Shown: positions 23,812 to 35,314 of the stretch, in pieces
Numbering within the stretch: position 1 is the stretch's first letter
Layout of the letters: each line of letters opens with the position of its first letter
Assembly (NCBI RefSeq): GCF_028554725.1
Contig: NC_071668.1
Coordinates: 2,232,001-2,296,000 of the forward strand
Direction of reading: 5' to 3'
DNA length: 64,000 nucleotides
Source of the DNA: Zeugodacus cucurbitae
Lineage: Eukaryota > Arthropoda > Insecta > Diptera > Tephritidae
Translations under genes and position numbers: made by a program
Notes under the pieces: generated by a model
The model's database searches: none
What the model was told of the DNA's origin: nothing
Seen by the model: the letters and a program-made list of their open reading frames with translations, nothing else

Positions 23812-24465
23812 TTTTGCGGAGTTCAAATGCGCGTGCACACGTTCGTGTTGCCTGATAAATGCGCTGACGGTGCGTACATCGACTTTCTTAAATCCCAATT
23901 TATATATCAATTTCAGGCAACTTTTTTGCAATCTTAGCACAGGTGTTTAATTGTAAAATACTCCGTTCCCTTTCAAATTTGTTATGCGAAAGCACGTTGA
24001 TCACATCATTAATTGCAACAATTATTACAAGGTTCACTGGTCTAATTAAAAAATTACTCGATTTAAGTATTTTAACTGAGATATTTTGACGAATGTGGAA
24101 TTTACTGTTCTGTTGGCTGAGAAATAACGCAGCACGTGCTGCGGAAGTATGAAGGGAAGAAGAGCTATATTTGTGGTTTCAAACAGGCTTTAAGTTCTAA
24201 GCATGACCTTTAGCTTGTTTATATGAATGCTTGACACCAAAAAATGCCGTAAACAATACTATTTTAGATACCATTTCTCTGAACTGTGTAATTTGCAATG
24301 GACACAAACTCTTAAACCACTACATAACTGGAGGGGATGTGCGGTCAAACCCATACTAAATAATGTCAAAAAATTGTTCTCAATTTAAATAAATTCTTTA
24401 TTTTTGCATTTTTTAAGCAATACTCTTTACTTATAAATTTATAAAAAGTAGTTAAAAAGGGCTCC

Positions 24466-25871
24466 CTACTCGCCATCTGGCCACATGCGTTCAACATCGC
24501 TTGTGGGAAACGTGCGCAGCCAAAAGCAGTTATCGACCACCTTGAACCCAATCTTGTCGAACATGCCGCGTGAGGCACGATTATCCTTGTTCACCAGCGC
24601 CATTACATCGTCGCCCTGCTCAGCGATGCGACGCGCTGTGGCTGCCGCCACCAAGCTGCCTAAACCGCGACGTTTGTGATTTTCCTTCACTTGCAAGGCG
24701 CCTAGAAAGCCACCCTGAAGGCTAATGAAGAAAAATGTTCAACTTTAGAAATACTAAACACGACACTCAGCGTATAAATGCTGGTGTGTGCGTAAACTTA
24801 CCGCAAGCACCAGGCCACCAGCTCGCCGCTGTTTGCGGTATAAACACCCATATTCGCATTCCATTCGATTAGCCGCCTAATCAGGAAGCGTGAGCCCTGA
24901 TGATGATTTGGCCAGAGTGTGTCGATTAAGTCAGCATCCGCTGCGGCGTTTAAGGGACGCAGCACATAGCCAGCGGGGCAGCTGAGAGTACATACAAACA
25001 CAAATGAGGATATAATGAAATATACAAATATATACGAAATATATAGTCTACTACATACCTTATGGACAACTGCAGCACTTCCTCCCGTGGCTTGTAGTAC
25101 ATAACGGTGAGACTGTCGTACTCTGTGCTTAATTGTTTCTCACGCACCACACTGAGCACTGACGCGCGATGGCGCTCCCGGAAGGAGCTCACTTTAAAAC
25201 CAGGCCAAGTCCAGTTGAGCAGCCCTATAGCTGTGGTCAAGCGCCCGCTATCCTCGCTGGCCAGCAGTGAGTTCACAAATAGTTGGTAACGGTCCTGTGT
25301 TGGAGGGAAAATAATTTAAAAGTTTTTCTATTATTTTAACAAAGGATGGCATTCTATGACTTGAATTTTTTCTCAATTTTCTAAAAAAATTAAATTTTTA
25401 CATTATTTATTAACAATTTTCATTTAAAAATTTATATGCAATTTCGGAAAATTATTCAGCAATCGCCTCACGCGAACCCTCAAGTCTTCTCACATTCCGC
25501 AAAAAATACCGTTAGGTTCGTTAATCCTATACTTTCTGTTACATGTATGTTTGTAATTTTTTTTTTGGTTAGCAGACTACTCAATTACTCACCACAACCA
25601 AAAAGAGTCCATCGCTCTGCCAATCGTTGTCCAGTGTGAAAATCTGTAGATTTTTCATATCCGCCGCTGAGCTGAGTTGCTGACGCTTCTCCACCCAGTC
25701 AATGAAATTGCTCAGACAATAGTAGCCCACACAGTGAGCAGGCCAATCACGACGGTATAAATCACGCAATTGATGCAGTTCGCTGATTTTGCTGATGGCA
25801 GTGAGTTGCGAATTGCCCGGCGACTGCGAGGACACGGCAGCGTCGCTGTCGGCAGTCATGTTGGCTGGCAT
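24466..25871 (-). CDS. GNAT/FR47-like acyltransferase, cluster gene 3
   Basis: Minus-strand exons 25871-25593, 25294-25059, 24981-24802 and 24721-24466 give 316 aa with phases 0, 2, 2. The start MPANMTADSD opens a Ser/Ala-rich N-terminal extension of about 25 residues not seen in the neighbouring paralogues; a second ATG lies four codons later. The N-terminal domain has ISELHQLRDLYRRDWP and LDNDWQSDGLFLVV. The GNAT part has SCPAGYVLRPL, GELVAWCLR and the CoA loop HKRRGLGSLV (about 247-255), the best match here to the canonical RxxGxG. AATAAA on the minus strand at 24402-24397 is a likely poly(A) signal. Substrate unknown. Confidence 0.85.
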
Positions 25872-28460
25872 ATTGGCTGGCGGTGGTGGTGACGATGACG
25901 TTGATGATAGTCTTTACAGCCTTTAGTTGACAGGCTTTGAGGTAGTACTCGTTGTTGTTGTTGTTGCTATTCAAATGAATTCCAAAGTTAGTTGCTTAGT
26001 TGTTGTTGTTAGTTTGCGCGCCAAACTGCCGTGCGGCAGTCAATTCAAGTGCTCACACTCACCACACACACCCACACGCACTCACGCATACTCATATGTA
26101 ACTGTTTGTTGATATGCGGAAGCTTTGCAGCTATCGGCTCAGCTGGCAAAGTAAAGCAAAACTACAAACTTGAATTAAAGTGAAACGGAAATGCAAAACC
26201 CAAACACAGTAACGACCCATCGACCGGCAGCGAAATCAAATCGAAAAGCAATTAAGAAAAGCCATTTGGCCGTTTGGCGTATTCAAATGGCTGCAAGCAA
26301 TCGGTCGGCCGGCTTCACGTTGGAATTGCCGCAACGCGTTTCATTCTTTGCGAAATTCGAGCATTCCGCGTGAGCAGGCATTTGGTGCGAATGGTAGTTA
26401 GGCATATGTGTTACTAAAGTTGAAATTTGGTTTGTAGAGCCTTCTTTTGTTTCATAACAGTTTTTGCTTTGACCTATGTTTAATATAAAAATTAAATATT
26501 TTTTCACAAGAAATGAAAACATGCGTCAGTAATCGCGTAAATTTCCCACTAAACTGCAGATTTCTCTTTCCACGAAATATTTATAAATTTTGCTCTTCTC
26601 AGAATACAAAACACACATAAATATATACCTGCACTGAGTAACCGAACGTGATCAGCTGGTGTAGCCACCACACAAACTGCTCGCGCTGACAGCAAGAGAC
26701 TGAATTGTCACATATTTAAAAAATAGCTAACAGCACTCTCAACCATATACATACGAGTAGTACATTTGCATGAATTATGTTCTCTGCATAAAGCTTTTTT
26801 TCACTTTTAAAGTAGCTTTGGCAGCTTTCATTTGCTTTGTTTGCAGATAGTGTGCTTATGCCTTGCATGCGAACACTCCTACCTACAGTTCAATTAGTTA
26901 GAACTTTCGCATTCGCTTAGTTACTAGATAATTGGTTTGTTTTACAACAGCTGAGCAGTGTCACTCGAAGCTTTTTGATGCTTAGAACACATTTGGTACG
27001 CTCTGCTGCCACTTAAGTGAATATGGGATGCAAGCATGAGTGAGATAATGAAGAGGAATATTCTCAACTACCATACAATTAGTCATAGAAGTTCCATAAG
27101 AGGAAAAAGAGGACTCTATTAAAATCGGAGATTGTTTAAAATTGGCACTAAGTATATGGTTGAGTGCTTTGATATTACTGCTCTCTTTACGGGTAAGAAA
27201 TGTTCACTCAGAACTTCGAACATTGATCTGCAAGAGCACAACGAAGCAAGTCGCTCTCTTTAGACAGATCAAAGAGTAAAAACTCGTACTGTAACTAGCT
27301 TATCGTTGTTGAGATTACCAGAATCATTACTGTGCTATGAAACCTTCGGCAGTTAATGTTAAAAGCACAAGAAAGTTAATATTGTCTATGCGAATCGATG
27401 TTAGAAGGTCTTCAAATAATAAAAATTTTACCAAATAAAAATTTAATGAAAAAAATTCAACGATAAATTCAAACTCTTCTTGCTCACTTCTGCTATATTT
27501 TGGAAATTCGGTTAAATTTTTTAGGGGCAAAACGAGCTTTTATAAAGCTTTATACTAAAAACTACAGCAATTTGAACGCAATCCGCTTACTTTAAGGTAA
27601 AAAAAAATTCTGCGTCAAACAAAAAATTGCAACCGAATAAACGAAAAACAGTTTAATGACAGCAAAACAATGTTGTTGTTAATAATTTCTGGCGCTGCAA
27701 TGAAGTCAATAAAAACGAGTTATTTTGTCGGGCCATGAAAACTTGATTAGCAATAAAAGAAAAAGTTAAGGAATGGCATTTTGAGCAACTACTTGTGCGC
27801 TTTCTTATTTCCGTTGCTCATGAAGTTTTTATTTCTTCTTTTCATGAAGACATCTACCGCCATAAATGAACGTCTGTTTCTCATTTTCCACTCTCTCGTT
27901 TTTCACCTAATTGCAATTTTTTTCCGCGCGCAACTATTATTTTGCAACATTATCAAGAATATTTGCCACAATTGAATGTGCTTGATGGCATTGCGCGGCG
28001 CGTTGGAGGTGTGGGTGGGTGGCACATAAAAATGCACGCTGGCATGAAATTGCAAAATACCGAAAGGAGAGAGTGTAAACAGTGCGCGTTGCAACAACTA
28101 AGAAATTACTGAGGTGACAATGGTGATGTCAACAATGCCATTAACGGTTGACGATGCGAATGATGCGACAAAATGTTGCTGTCGTGTTGCGCGCGCACTC
28201 GAGCGAGACGCTCTCTTATGTGGCACATTCGAGGCACCGTCTTGCTTGTAGCATGCATTACGCGCTTGTATTTTATATTTCTATAAAAATATTAGCAACA
28301 TTATCGGCGCCATAATCAGCGTCATCATGGCCAACATGAAAAGGAGTCGAGTATTACAACCATAAATGCACACAAGCGTGTGTGTCTCCATATTGCTGCA
28401 TGTGTGGCAGCATGCAGCATTAGCTCAGCGCCAGCAGCAGCTGTCACTTAAAGTATCACG
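25872..28460. other. Intergenic sequence within the acyltransferase cluster
   Basis: No coding exon is recognised. Triplet runs (GTT/TTG near 25,950-26,010) and an AT-rich core occupy the stretch. The first few hundred bases probably include the promoter and leader of cluster gene 3, which reads away to the left. Confidence 0.35.
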
Positions 28461-28583
28461 CTAATGCAGCGATAAAGTACGTTGCAGGAAATCGCCGTGG
28501 TAATACGGTGGGTTGGTCGCGTATACGCCGCGGTGCTCCAGCAGCAAAATGTCTTTGCTGGTGAAATGAAAAATTCGAAACAT
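28461..28583 (-). CDS. Possible 40-residue small ORF or terminal exon of an unknown gene
   Basis: A minus-strand frame starts ATG at 28583 (MFRIFHFTSKDILLLEHRGV) and ends at TAG 28461, with the tail YYHGDFLQRTLSLH. The second half has a protein-like composition rare in the surrounding shadow frames. A pyrimidine-containing TTTCACCAG just before CAAAGACATT could instead be a splice acceptor, making this a last exon. I recognise no family, and a longer overlapping frame exists. It may be chance. Confidence 0.25.
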   Translation of the reverse strand: MFRIFHFTSKDILLLEHRGVYATNPPYYHGDFLQRTLSLH

Positions 28584-29855
28584 ATTCTTAATGGCAGCTT
28601 AATGTGCGTTGTTAGTGGTTGGAATGACATGGTTTAGGAAGTAATCTTTAATAATAATTTAATAATATTTTTGAAGCATTTTGCTGGAATTACTTGGATG
28701 AAAGCTTATTTTGACTATTCGTTTTATATCGTATAAGCTGATGTCGATTTTATTTACAATTAATTATTTACAACTACAATATTTACTAGTGCCCACCAGC
28801 CTTGCTAGACACGGGGCGCCGGTATGCGGCTGCCACGATTCAACAACGCAAATACCGCAATTACTGTCAAAATCCGCACCTAGTTCATAGTTCGACTTCT
28901 AAGCTTGAACAGAATTAGCTCAGTGCTGTACACACGCTGAGTGTAAAGAGTGTATGGCGTATGAACAACAATGTCTGTGAAGAAATCCGGTCGCACAGTA
29001 CGTTTCCGGCAAAGGCTTCCGGCGGAAGTGAAAGGCAATACAGCAGCTGCGGATGTGCTCGCTTTCATTTGCATGTGCAAAGTCTCTGCCTGCGCCTCAG
29101 CTATTCACCTCACACTCTGCCATTCTTCAGCCTCACTGCATAGCTGCTGCTTCAGCTGTTGCTCGGCGTTCTGCGCTCGCCTTCGGCGCTTTCACAATAG
29201 ACGTTTATCGGGTTGTTTTCTTTGATTTCTCGACTTTTACGCCACAAGTTGCCACAAATGTAGTTGCAACGATGCTTCATTTATATTTTATTTTACCACG
29301 GACAAGAAGTAGCCGCGGTCTTCTACTCATATATATAATATAAACTACTGTTCATATATATATATATTTGATATAGTTGGCGTTTCATGGCACTCAGCTA
29401 GTTTTTATTTGTATTTGCATTTCTTTTGCTCGGTCTGGTCACTCTTTGCAACAACTGCACCTCGTTATTGTAGTTGAAGCAATGAAAGCGCTTGCATACT
29501 ATATACAGAAGTAATCTAATTTGTCTAGATTTTTGAAATAGCTTTAATATTACTGTACTGTATTCTATACTCTTCTTCATCAAGCTCTTTGCGAACACAC
29601 TAAATTGTAATATTGCGAACACGCTGTTTCGCAGATAAAGTTAACGGAAAGTTCTAACAGTGAGTGCTTTATGAAAGCTTTCGCATGCTATTTTATTAAT
29701 AGCTCAAACAATCGAAGCAGCTGGCACGCTCTTAGCGTCACATTCATTTCAAGTCAGCCTTCACTGCGGCATAGGTCAGCGCTTCCCAAACAAAAACAGT
29801 TGTGAAATATTTTATTTTCTTAAGATAACATAAACTAGATTACATAAAAGATAAG
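28584..29855. other. Intergenic, no gene assigned
   Basis: A plus-strand frame from ATG 28971 has a good start context (CAACAATG) and a basic beginning (MSVKKSGRTVRFRQRLP), but it loses protein-like character after about 40 codons. I do not call it a gene. Otherwise AT-rich, with a TA run near 29,355. Confidence 0.35.
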
Positions 29856-30880
29856 ATGTCGCATGCGCTGGTGACAATACCACGCGTGCAATGGCCACTC
29901 TTGCGTGATTTATATAAAGCACATCGAAAAAGCTCCACAGCGTATAGCTTTCTGCAGTGCCTCATTAACTGGGTGACGCATAACCCCCAACTGGATGTGC
30001 ACTTATACTCGCTGGATGGCGATTGGCAGGATGACGGCACCTTTTTGGGTAGTGTGAGTAATTTGTAGAGTGCAAAATAACAATAAAAGCTTTAATGCTT
30101 CACTGCTTCTTTTTGGGATATAGGACCATGGCGTTTGGTATGCCAATACGCTCGCTGTAAGCAAACTACGGCTCTTGGACGCGCTGAATTTGCTCGATAA
30201 ACGCGTGAGTTACATCATTTGTGGCTTTCCGGAGCGCGTGAGGCTCGTTGTAGAGCAGCACTTTCTGGATCATGGTCTGCGTAATGAGGACATAAGATTA
30301 CTGAAAACCTATTGGTATCATCTCGATAAACACTTGGCGCTGAAATATAGAATTGAGTAATACGAGTACACAAAAATACCGTTTAAAATATAACTGTTTT
30401 CTATTTCCGATTTCAGCACACCGAAGGGGTTTATTCTAAAGCGTTTATTGCCTTGTAATGCGCAAATGGTCGACGACCATTGGCCTTATCATGGACTCGA
30501 GACCATACACTACGTGGAACGTCTGATACGCTATAATGACAGTGTTGGTGTTTTCAATAAGAAGCACGAGTTGGTGGCGTGGTGTTTACTGTTAGTATTG
30601 AAAGTAGAAGTTTTTGAGTAAAGGGTTTATAGTTTTTTCCTCTATTGACAGCTTGCCACACGGCGCTTTGGGTATGTTGCAGGTGCTAGAAGGATACAGA
30701 CGCCGTGGCATTGGCAGCCTACTGGTGCGCTACATGGCAAAACTGCTGGCTTCATACGATCTCGAGGTTATGGCGCCGGTTGTGCACGACAATCTCATTT
30801 TCCGTGGCATGTTTAAAAAATTGGGCTTCAAAGTCGTCGACAAAACCTATTGGGCGCACAAACCAGCAGTATTTGAATGA
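29856..30880 (+). CDS. GNAT/FR47-like acyltransferase, cluster gene 4
   Basis: Plus-strand exons 29856-30053, 30124-30356, 30417-30590 and 30652-30880 give 277 aa with intron phases 0, 2, 2, the shared cluster design. The protein starts MSHALVTIPRVQWPLLRDLY. The N-terminal domain shows LQCLINW and LDGDWQDDGTFLG. The C-terminal GNAT domain has DHWPYHG, ELVAWCLL and the CoA loop YRRRGIGSLL (about 217-226), close to the canonical RxxGxG. AATAAA at 30917-30922, 37 bases after the stop, is a good poly(A) signal. An AGATAAG GATA-factor motif abuts the start codon. It forms a close tandem pair with the next gene. Confidence 0.86.
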
Positions 30881-31337
30881 GATCGTTCATATAGTACTTG
30901 ATAATTGATAAATATAAATAAAGACTAGTATTAACACTTGTAGCGCTTAGTGACGTAAATATCTACATAAATTAAATACATATACAAATTACGCAATATA
31001 CTTGTTTATGAGATTTATGAGTATCATTATGTTGACAACAGATAAGTATATCCACGCACTTGTTTAAGAAACACTGGTTGAATATTTCGCTTTCTAAAAA
31101 GCTTAATGCTCATGCTCTATATGAAATTCAACTCCAACAGGCACTCGGCGCTCTCCCGAAAATCGAGCGGGAAGTGCTCTGTAAATTCTGCTGATTCAAT
31201 GAATTTTATACAGCGATCTCTTTGAAGAATTCGCACAATAGACTACCACACATTGCGAAATCTGTTTTGCCCACAGTTTCGCTTGGGGTTGCACAAAGTT
31301 CGCACGACGTTACCTTGGCTGCGGCACTGCGGAAAGC

Positions 31338-32381
31338 ATGGCAAACGCTTTAGTTGATATTCCACAAGCTGAGTGGAGTGAGCTGCGCGAACTCTACGTA
31401 GGCCAAAAGAAGCTAGCCTCTGCTTACAATACGTTGCAATGTCTGATTGACTGGAAAACGCAGGACGATGAGCTCGAAATTAATATATATTCTTTAAATG
31501 GGGATTGGCGTAGCGATGGCACCTTTGTGGCTATTGTAAGTAGAGCTTCAGTATATATTTACTCTTCGATGAGCTGTAATCTAATGGGATGCTTGTCTCA
31601 ATTTGTAGAAAAAGAAACCTGTAACCTATGTGTTTATCAACACTTTGAGTGACAATCAAGAGCGTTTGCTTACAGCGCTTAGAACGCTGAAGAACAAAGA
31701 ACCACTACTGGTATTTGGCTACCCCGAACGTCTCATGCCGACCGTTGAGCAATACTTTGTAGACAGAGGTGGAAAGAAAGAGGATTTCATATCAGATGGT
31801 ACGGCTTGGTATCACATCGACAGGGAGAAGGCGACTCAGTTCACAGTAGAGTAAACACAAATGCTCAAGTATTGTAGTGTGGAAATATATATATATTTCT
31901 AATTGGAATTTCAGTGTGCCTGAGGGTTTTACTCTACGGCGAGTGCAACCCAAAAATGCCGAGCAGGTGAATAGCGTGTGGCCGCATCGTATGCCTAACA
32001 CTGTACTGTTCGTGGAACGTATGATTCGTAACGCTGACAGCGTGGGTGTCTACGATGCATCAGATAACTTGGTGGCCTGGTGTTTGCGGTGATAACTCAG
32101 CAAAGCTTAGTAGATCAAATGCAGAGTGTAATGAAAATGTATTATTTATTCACAGATTACCGATCGGTTCGTTGGGTTTACTGCAAGTATTGGAGTCTCA
32201 CAAGCGCATGGGATTTGGTAGTTTGGTAGTGCGCTCAATATCCAAATTGATTGCATCCAAAGGACTTGAAGTCACCGCCCCCGTTGTCTTCCAAAATGTG
32301 GCATCACGCTCAATGTTCGAAAAACTGGGCTTCAAGGTAATCGATAACGTTTATTGGTCCCCCTTACCGGAAGCAAAGTAA
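31338..32381 (+). CDS. GNAT/FR47-like acyltransferase, cluster gene 5
   Basis: Exons 31338-31535, 31609-31850, 31915-32088 and 32156-32381 yield 279 aa with phases 0, 2, 2. The first and third exons match those of cluster gene 4 in length (198 and 174), and the protein is closely similar, starting MANALVDIPQAEWSELRELY. The GNAT part includes NLVAWCLR and the CoA loop HKRMGFGSLV, where the second Arg of the paralogues is Met (about residue 223). The rest of the fold (SMFEKLGFKVID) is intact, so the enzyme may still work. AATAAA at 32454-32459 is the likely poly(A) signal. AGATAAG lies at 31040-31046 upstream. Confidence 0.86.
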
Positions 32382-33614
32382 ATTTTAAATATATAAATGT
32401 TAGTGCTGCAGTGAAAGCTTGTCAAATAAGTGATTACCATGAGTTACATGTCTAATAAAAAGTATTATTGAAAGGACTCAAATCGTTTCATGTATGAGTG
32501 TTGCATTGTGCTCTGTGATAAGAAGCATGAGCACTTAACCAGAAAGTGTGAAATATCTCCTTCTTATCTCAAAGATAAACGCGTTGTGTTATTAGGTGTC
32601 ACAATTGTGTTTACTGAAATTTAAATAAGCCAGTACGAGCTGTAAAAGCCTGAAATGGAAAGTAATTATTTCAAGATTTCTTTTTAATCTCTAAAGTTTT
32701 ATCTACGTATGCGGTAATCTATTATTAAAACAATTAATTATAGCAGTTAAGAGTTAGCAATTATCATACATATGCTATTTGTAAAAGAGCATTCGCTAAG
32801 AGAGTTCAAAATGAAGAGAGCATATTTAAATTAAGCGATTATTCCAATGAAATGCTCATGGTCGTATGTATGCTTGTGTGCTTAAAGCTTAATCATTCTC
32901 CGGTACACTCATGTAAATCAAAACCTTGACATTGCCTTCCAAATGACGGCCAATTGTACGCATAATCAGCCGTCAGCCATATTTTTTACAACCGCCTTTG
33001 AAAGCTCATACCTACAGTTATAAATTCTCTCCGAAAAACGGTTAATGTTCGTGCATACATATTGAAAATATCTATATTTATTTCCAAAATCTTCATTACG
33101 TGTAATAAATTAAAATAAATAAAAATAAATGCTGGAGTAAATCACTTGTATGATGATAATATTTATCTTTATTTATTTAGTCTGCAACTCTCAGTGGTTT
33201 GTCTGGAATTATGCCAAGTCATTGTTTAAATTGTCGACAATTATATTTCTAGTTGTTTCTCGTAATAATTATGATAAGCTCTGGCTAAAGTATTTATATA
33301 GTAAAGTATTTACAAGTGGAGAGCCTCTTGTTACTAGAGTATTATGACCACATTATTTAAAAAAATTCCATGTTTTGGTGTAATCTTAGAGCGATAAGAG
33401 AAAGCTCTGCTACTGCTTTAAAGAATAACATGAAAAGTTTCATTGGTGAAGGTCTCAAAACAAGAATGTCGAGATAAACAAATTTTCGCTTTATAGTGAT
33501 TGACTTACATCGTTACTTTACTATATTGAAGCTTATAAACCATGTAAGTCATTTGTATATACATCTTCAATCATATTAACTAATAACAGTTAGGATGTAC
33601 AAAAAAGTGATTAT
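32382..33614. other. Intergenic, between cluster gene 5 and the first tRNA
   Basis: AT-rich sequence with several GATAAG words (for example near 32,518 and 33,391). No coding exon or repeat family is recognised. Confidence 0.35.
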
Positions 33615-33685
33615 TGCATCGGCCGGGAATCGAACCCGGGCCGCCCGCGTGGCAGGCGAGCATTCTACCACTGAACCACCGATGC
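33615..33685 (-). tRNA. tRNA-Gly-GCC: tRNA-Gly (GCC)
   Basis: A complete 71-nt tRNA on the minus strand. The acceptor stem GCATCGG pairs with CCGATGC, the anticodon loop is CTGCCAC (anticodon GCC), the T arm is CCGGG-TTCGATT-CCCGG and the discriminator is A. The downstream flank (minus strand) carries a T6 run as polymerase III terminator. It is inverted relative to the three following copies. Confidence 0.97.
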
Positions 33686-34236
33686 TTATGATCTCTCGCA
33701 ACCAAAACAAAGTTTCACCCCGCTATGCCCCTCCAAGATTGGGGCCAACTTAAGTCGATCTATAATGTCACATTCTTGATTTCACCTCTCCCACTTCCTG
33801 TCCCTCTCAGTTCAATAGGTTACGATCTGCGCATCAATACAAAAGAATACTCCTCAAGAGAACGGCTGAATCAGAATTGAATAAATTCCTCTCAGCTACT
33901 TGACAAAACTTGTTCTAAATTTTTAAGAATTAAATATTATTATTCTTAAGCTCTTAGCTGATCCATTAAAATTATTCGCCTCTAACTACTTCGCTCTTCG
34001 CTATACGTACTTAACGCCTATGAGTGTGTTAGTGAGTTGCTAGTAAACCTTAACAGTCTCTCATAATACCCAAGAATTCATTACAGCTACATATCTTTTA
34101 TTAACATAGCCTGTACTGTTATCATACTGTTAAACTGCTGTTACTTGGATTAAGCCTCACTTGGCTGATCTTGGGCTTAAGTCACCGATTGACAACCTAT
34201 GTTACAAAAAAGAGGTTAGATGCGATCATTCAAAAA

Positions 34237-34307
34237 GCATCGGTGGTTCAGTGGTAGAATGCTCGCCTGCCACGCGGGCGGCCCGGGTTCGATTCCCGGC
34301 CGATGCA
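34237..34307 (+). tRNA. tRNA-Gly-GCC: tRNA-Gly (GCC)
   Basis: Identical in sequence to the minus-strand copy at 33,615, with anticodon GCC in the loop CTGCCAC and internal A and B boxes (GGTGGTTCAGTGG and GGTTCGATTCC). A run of more than ten T shortly after the 3' end is the polymerase III terminator. Confidence 0.97.
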
Positions 34308-34563
34308 AATGGTTTTTTTTTTTAATTTTTATGTTATTTATAATACATTAATGTACAATGTCTATTACATAATACTACCTAACTTTTGAAAGATTATTGC
34401 GGTATTTCAAATACCATGAAGACACTACAGAAAACAACTTTAGCATGCGAAATATATAAATTAATACTTCTGGTATAATATTGTACAATATTTAAAAAAA
34501 AATATTTTTTTTAGATAAGAAAATGGTCATATTTATAATATTAAATGTTCAGGGTTGCCAAGA

Positions 34564-34634
34564 GCATCGGTGGTTCAGTGGTAGAATGCTCGCCTGCCAC
34601 GCGGGCGGCCCGGGTTCGATTCCCGGCCGATGCA
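34564..34634 (+). tRNA. tRNA-Gly-GCC: tRNA-Gly (GCC)
   Basis: Third identical copy, with cloverleaf and anticodon GCC intact. T5 follows about 10 bases after the 3' end. The flanks differ from those of the other copies, so the duplication included little outside the gene or is old. Confidence 0.97.
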
Positions 34635-34876
34635 ATAATAACTTTTTAAATTATAATAAATTTTTATAAAAGAATCCCCTGCTACACTGTAAAAAATTCT
34701 GAGAAGTATCGTTGGTAATGTAAAGAACGTTAGCCTGATAGCAATATAATATTTTAACTGGTGCTAGAGTTACAGAATCATACAAATATATGTAATTGTA
34801 ATATGTTAAATATTTTTTAATTAAAAAAGTTATATAAATACACTTTTAGAAATATGAGGAATTTATTTTTATAACT

Positions 34877-34947
34877 GCATCGGTAGTTCAATGGTAGAAT
34901 GTTCGCCTCCCACGCGGACGGCCCGGGTTCGATTCCCGGTCGATGCA
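34877..34947 (+). tRNA. tRNA-Gly-CCC: Diverged tRNA-Gly copy with anticodon CCC
   Basis: It differs from the three GCC copies at six positions of the gene (9, 15, 26, 33, 42 and 64). Position 33 changes the anticodon from GCC to CCC. The changes at 26 (C to T) and 42 (G to A) turn one anticodon-stem pair from C-G into T-A, so pairing is kept. Position 64 turns a G-C acceptor pair into G-U. Acceptor and T arms otherwise fold, A and B boxes are recognisable and a T5 terminator follows. It would read GGG glycine codons. Expression is not shown; it could be a decaying copy. Confidence 0.88.
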
Positions 34948-35314
34948 ATTAACGACTAAACTTTTTCTCATTGACTTTAAAAGAGTCAGAACTTTTTACA
35001 CTCCACTGTTATCTGCGTTCTGTAGATTGGAACTGGTTATACGTGTTTGGAAATCGATTATGCTAAAAATAAGTCACCAGCTATAAATAAGACAAAAGTA
35101 AACTTGTGTATCAAACAGATAAGAGAACTTTCTCTTTGGTCGGCTCTTCCCATGCACACATATAAGATATTTGTTTTGAACCAATTAATCTCGAGAGTAG
35201 TACTATCTGGAGTGTAAACAGTGAGAGTTACATGACCTTCATGTGTGATAATTATGTGGAAATAAAACGGTGATAACTGAAATTAACTCGTATAACAGAA
35301 CACGCAATCGTTAG

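Noticed and set aside
23812..23940. Upstream extension of cluster gene 2
   Set aside because: The frame is open but has no ATG before 23,811; the frame's first codon is GTG.
28971..29225. Plus-strand frame starting MSVKKSGRTVRFRQRLP with a good start context
   Set aside because: The peptide degenerates into Cys/Ser-rich text, and no donor or homologue can be seen.
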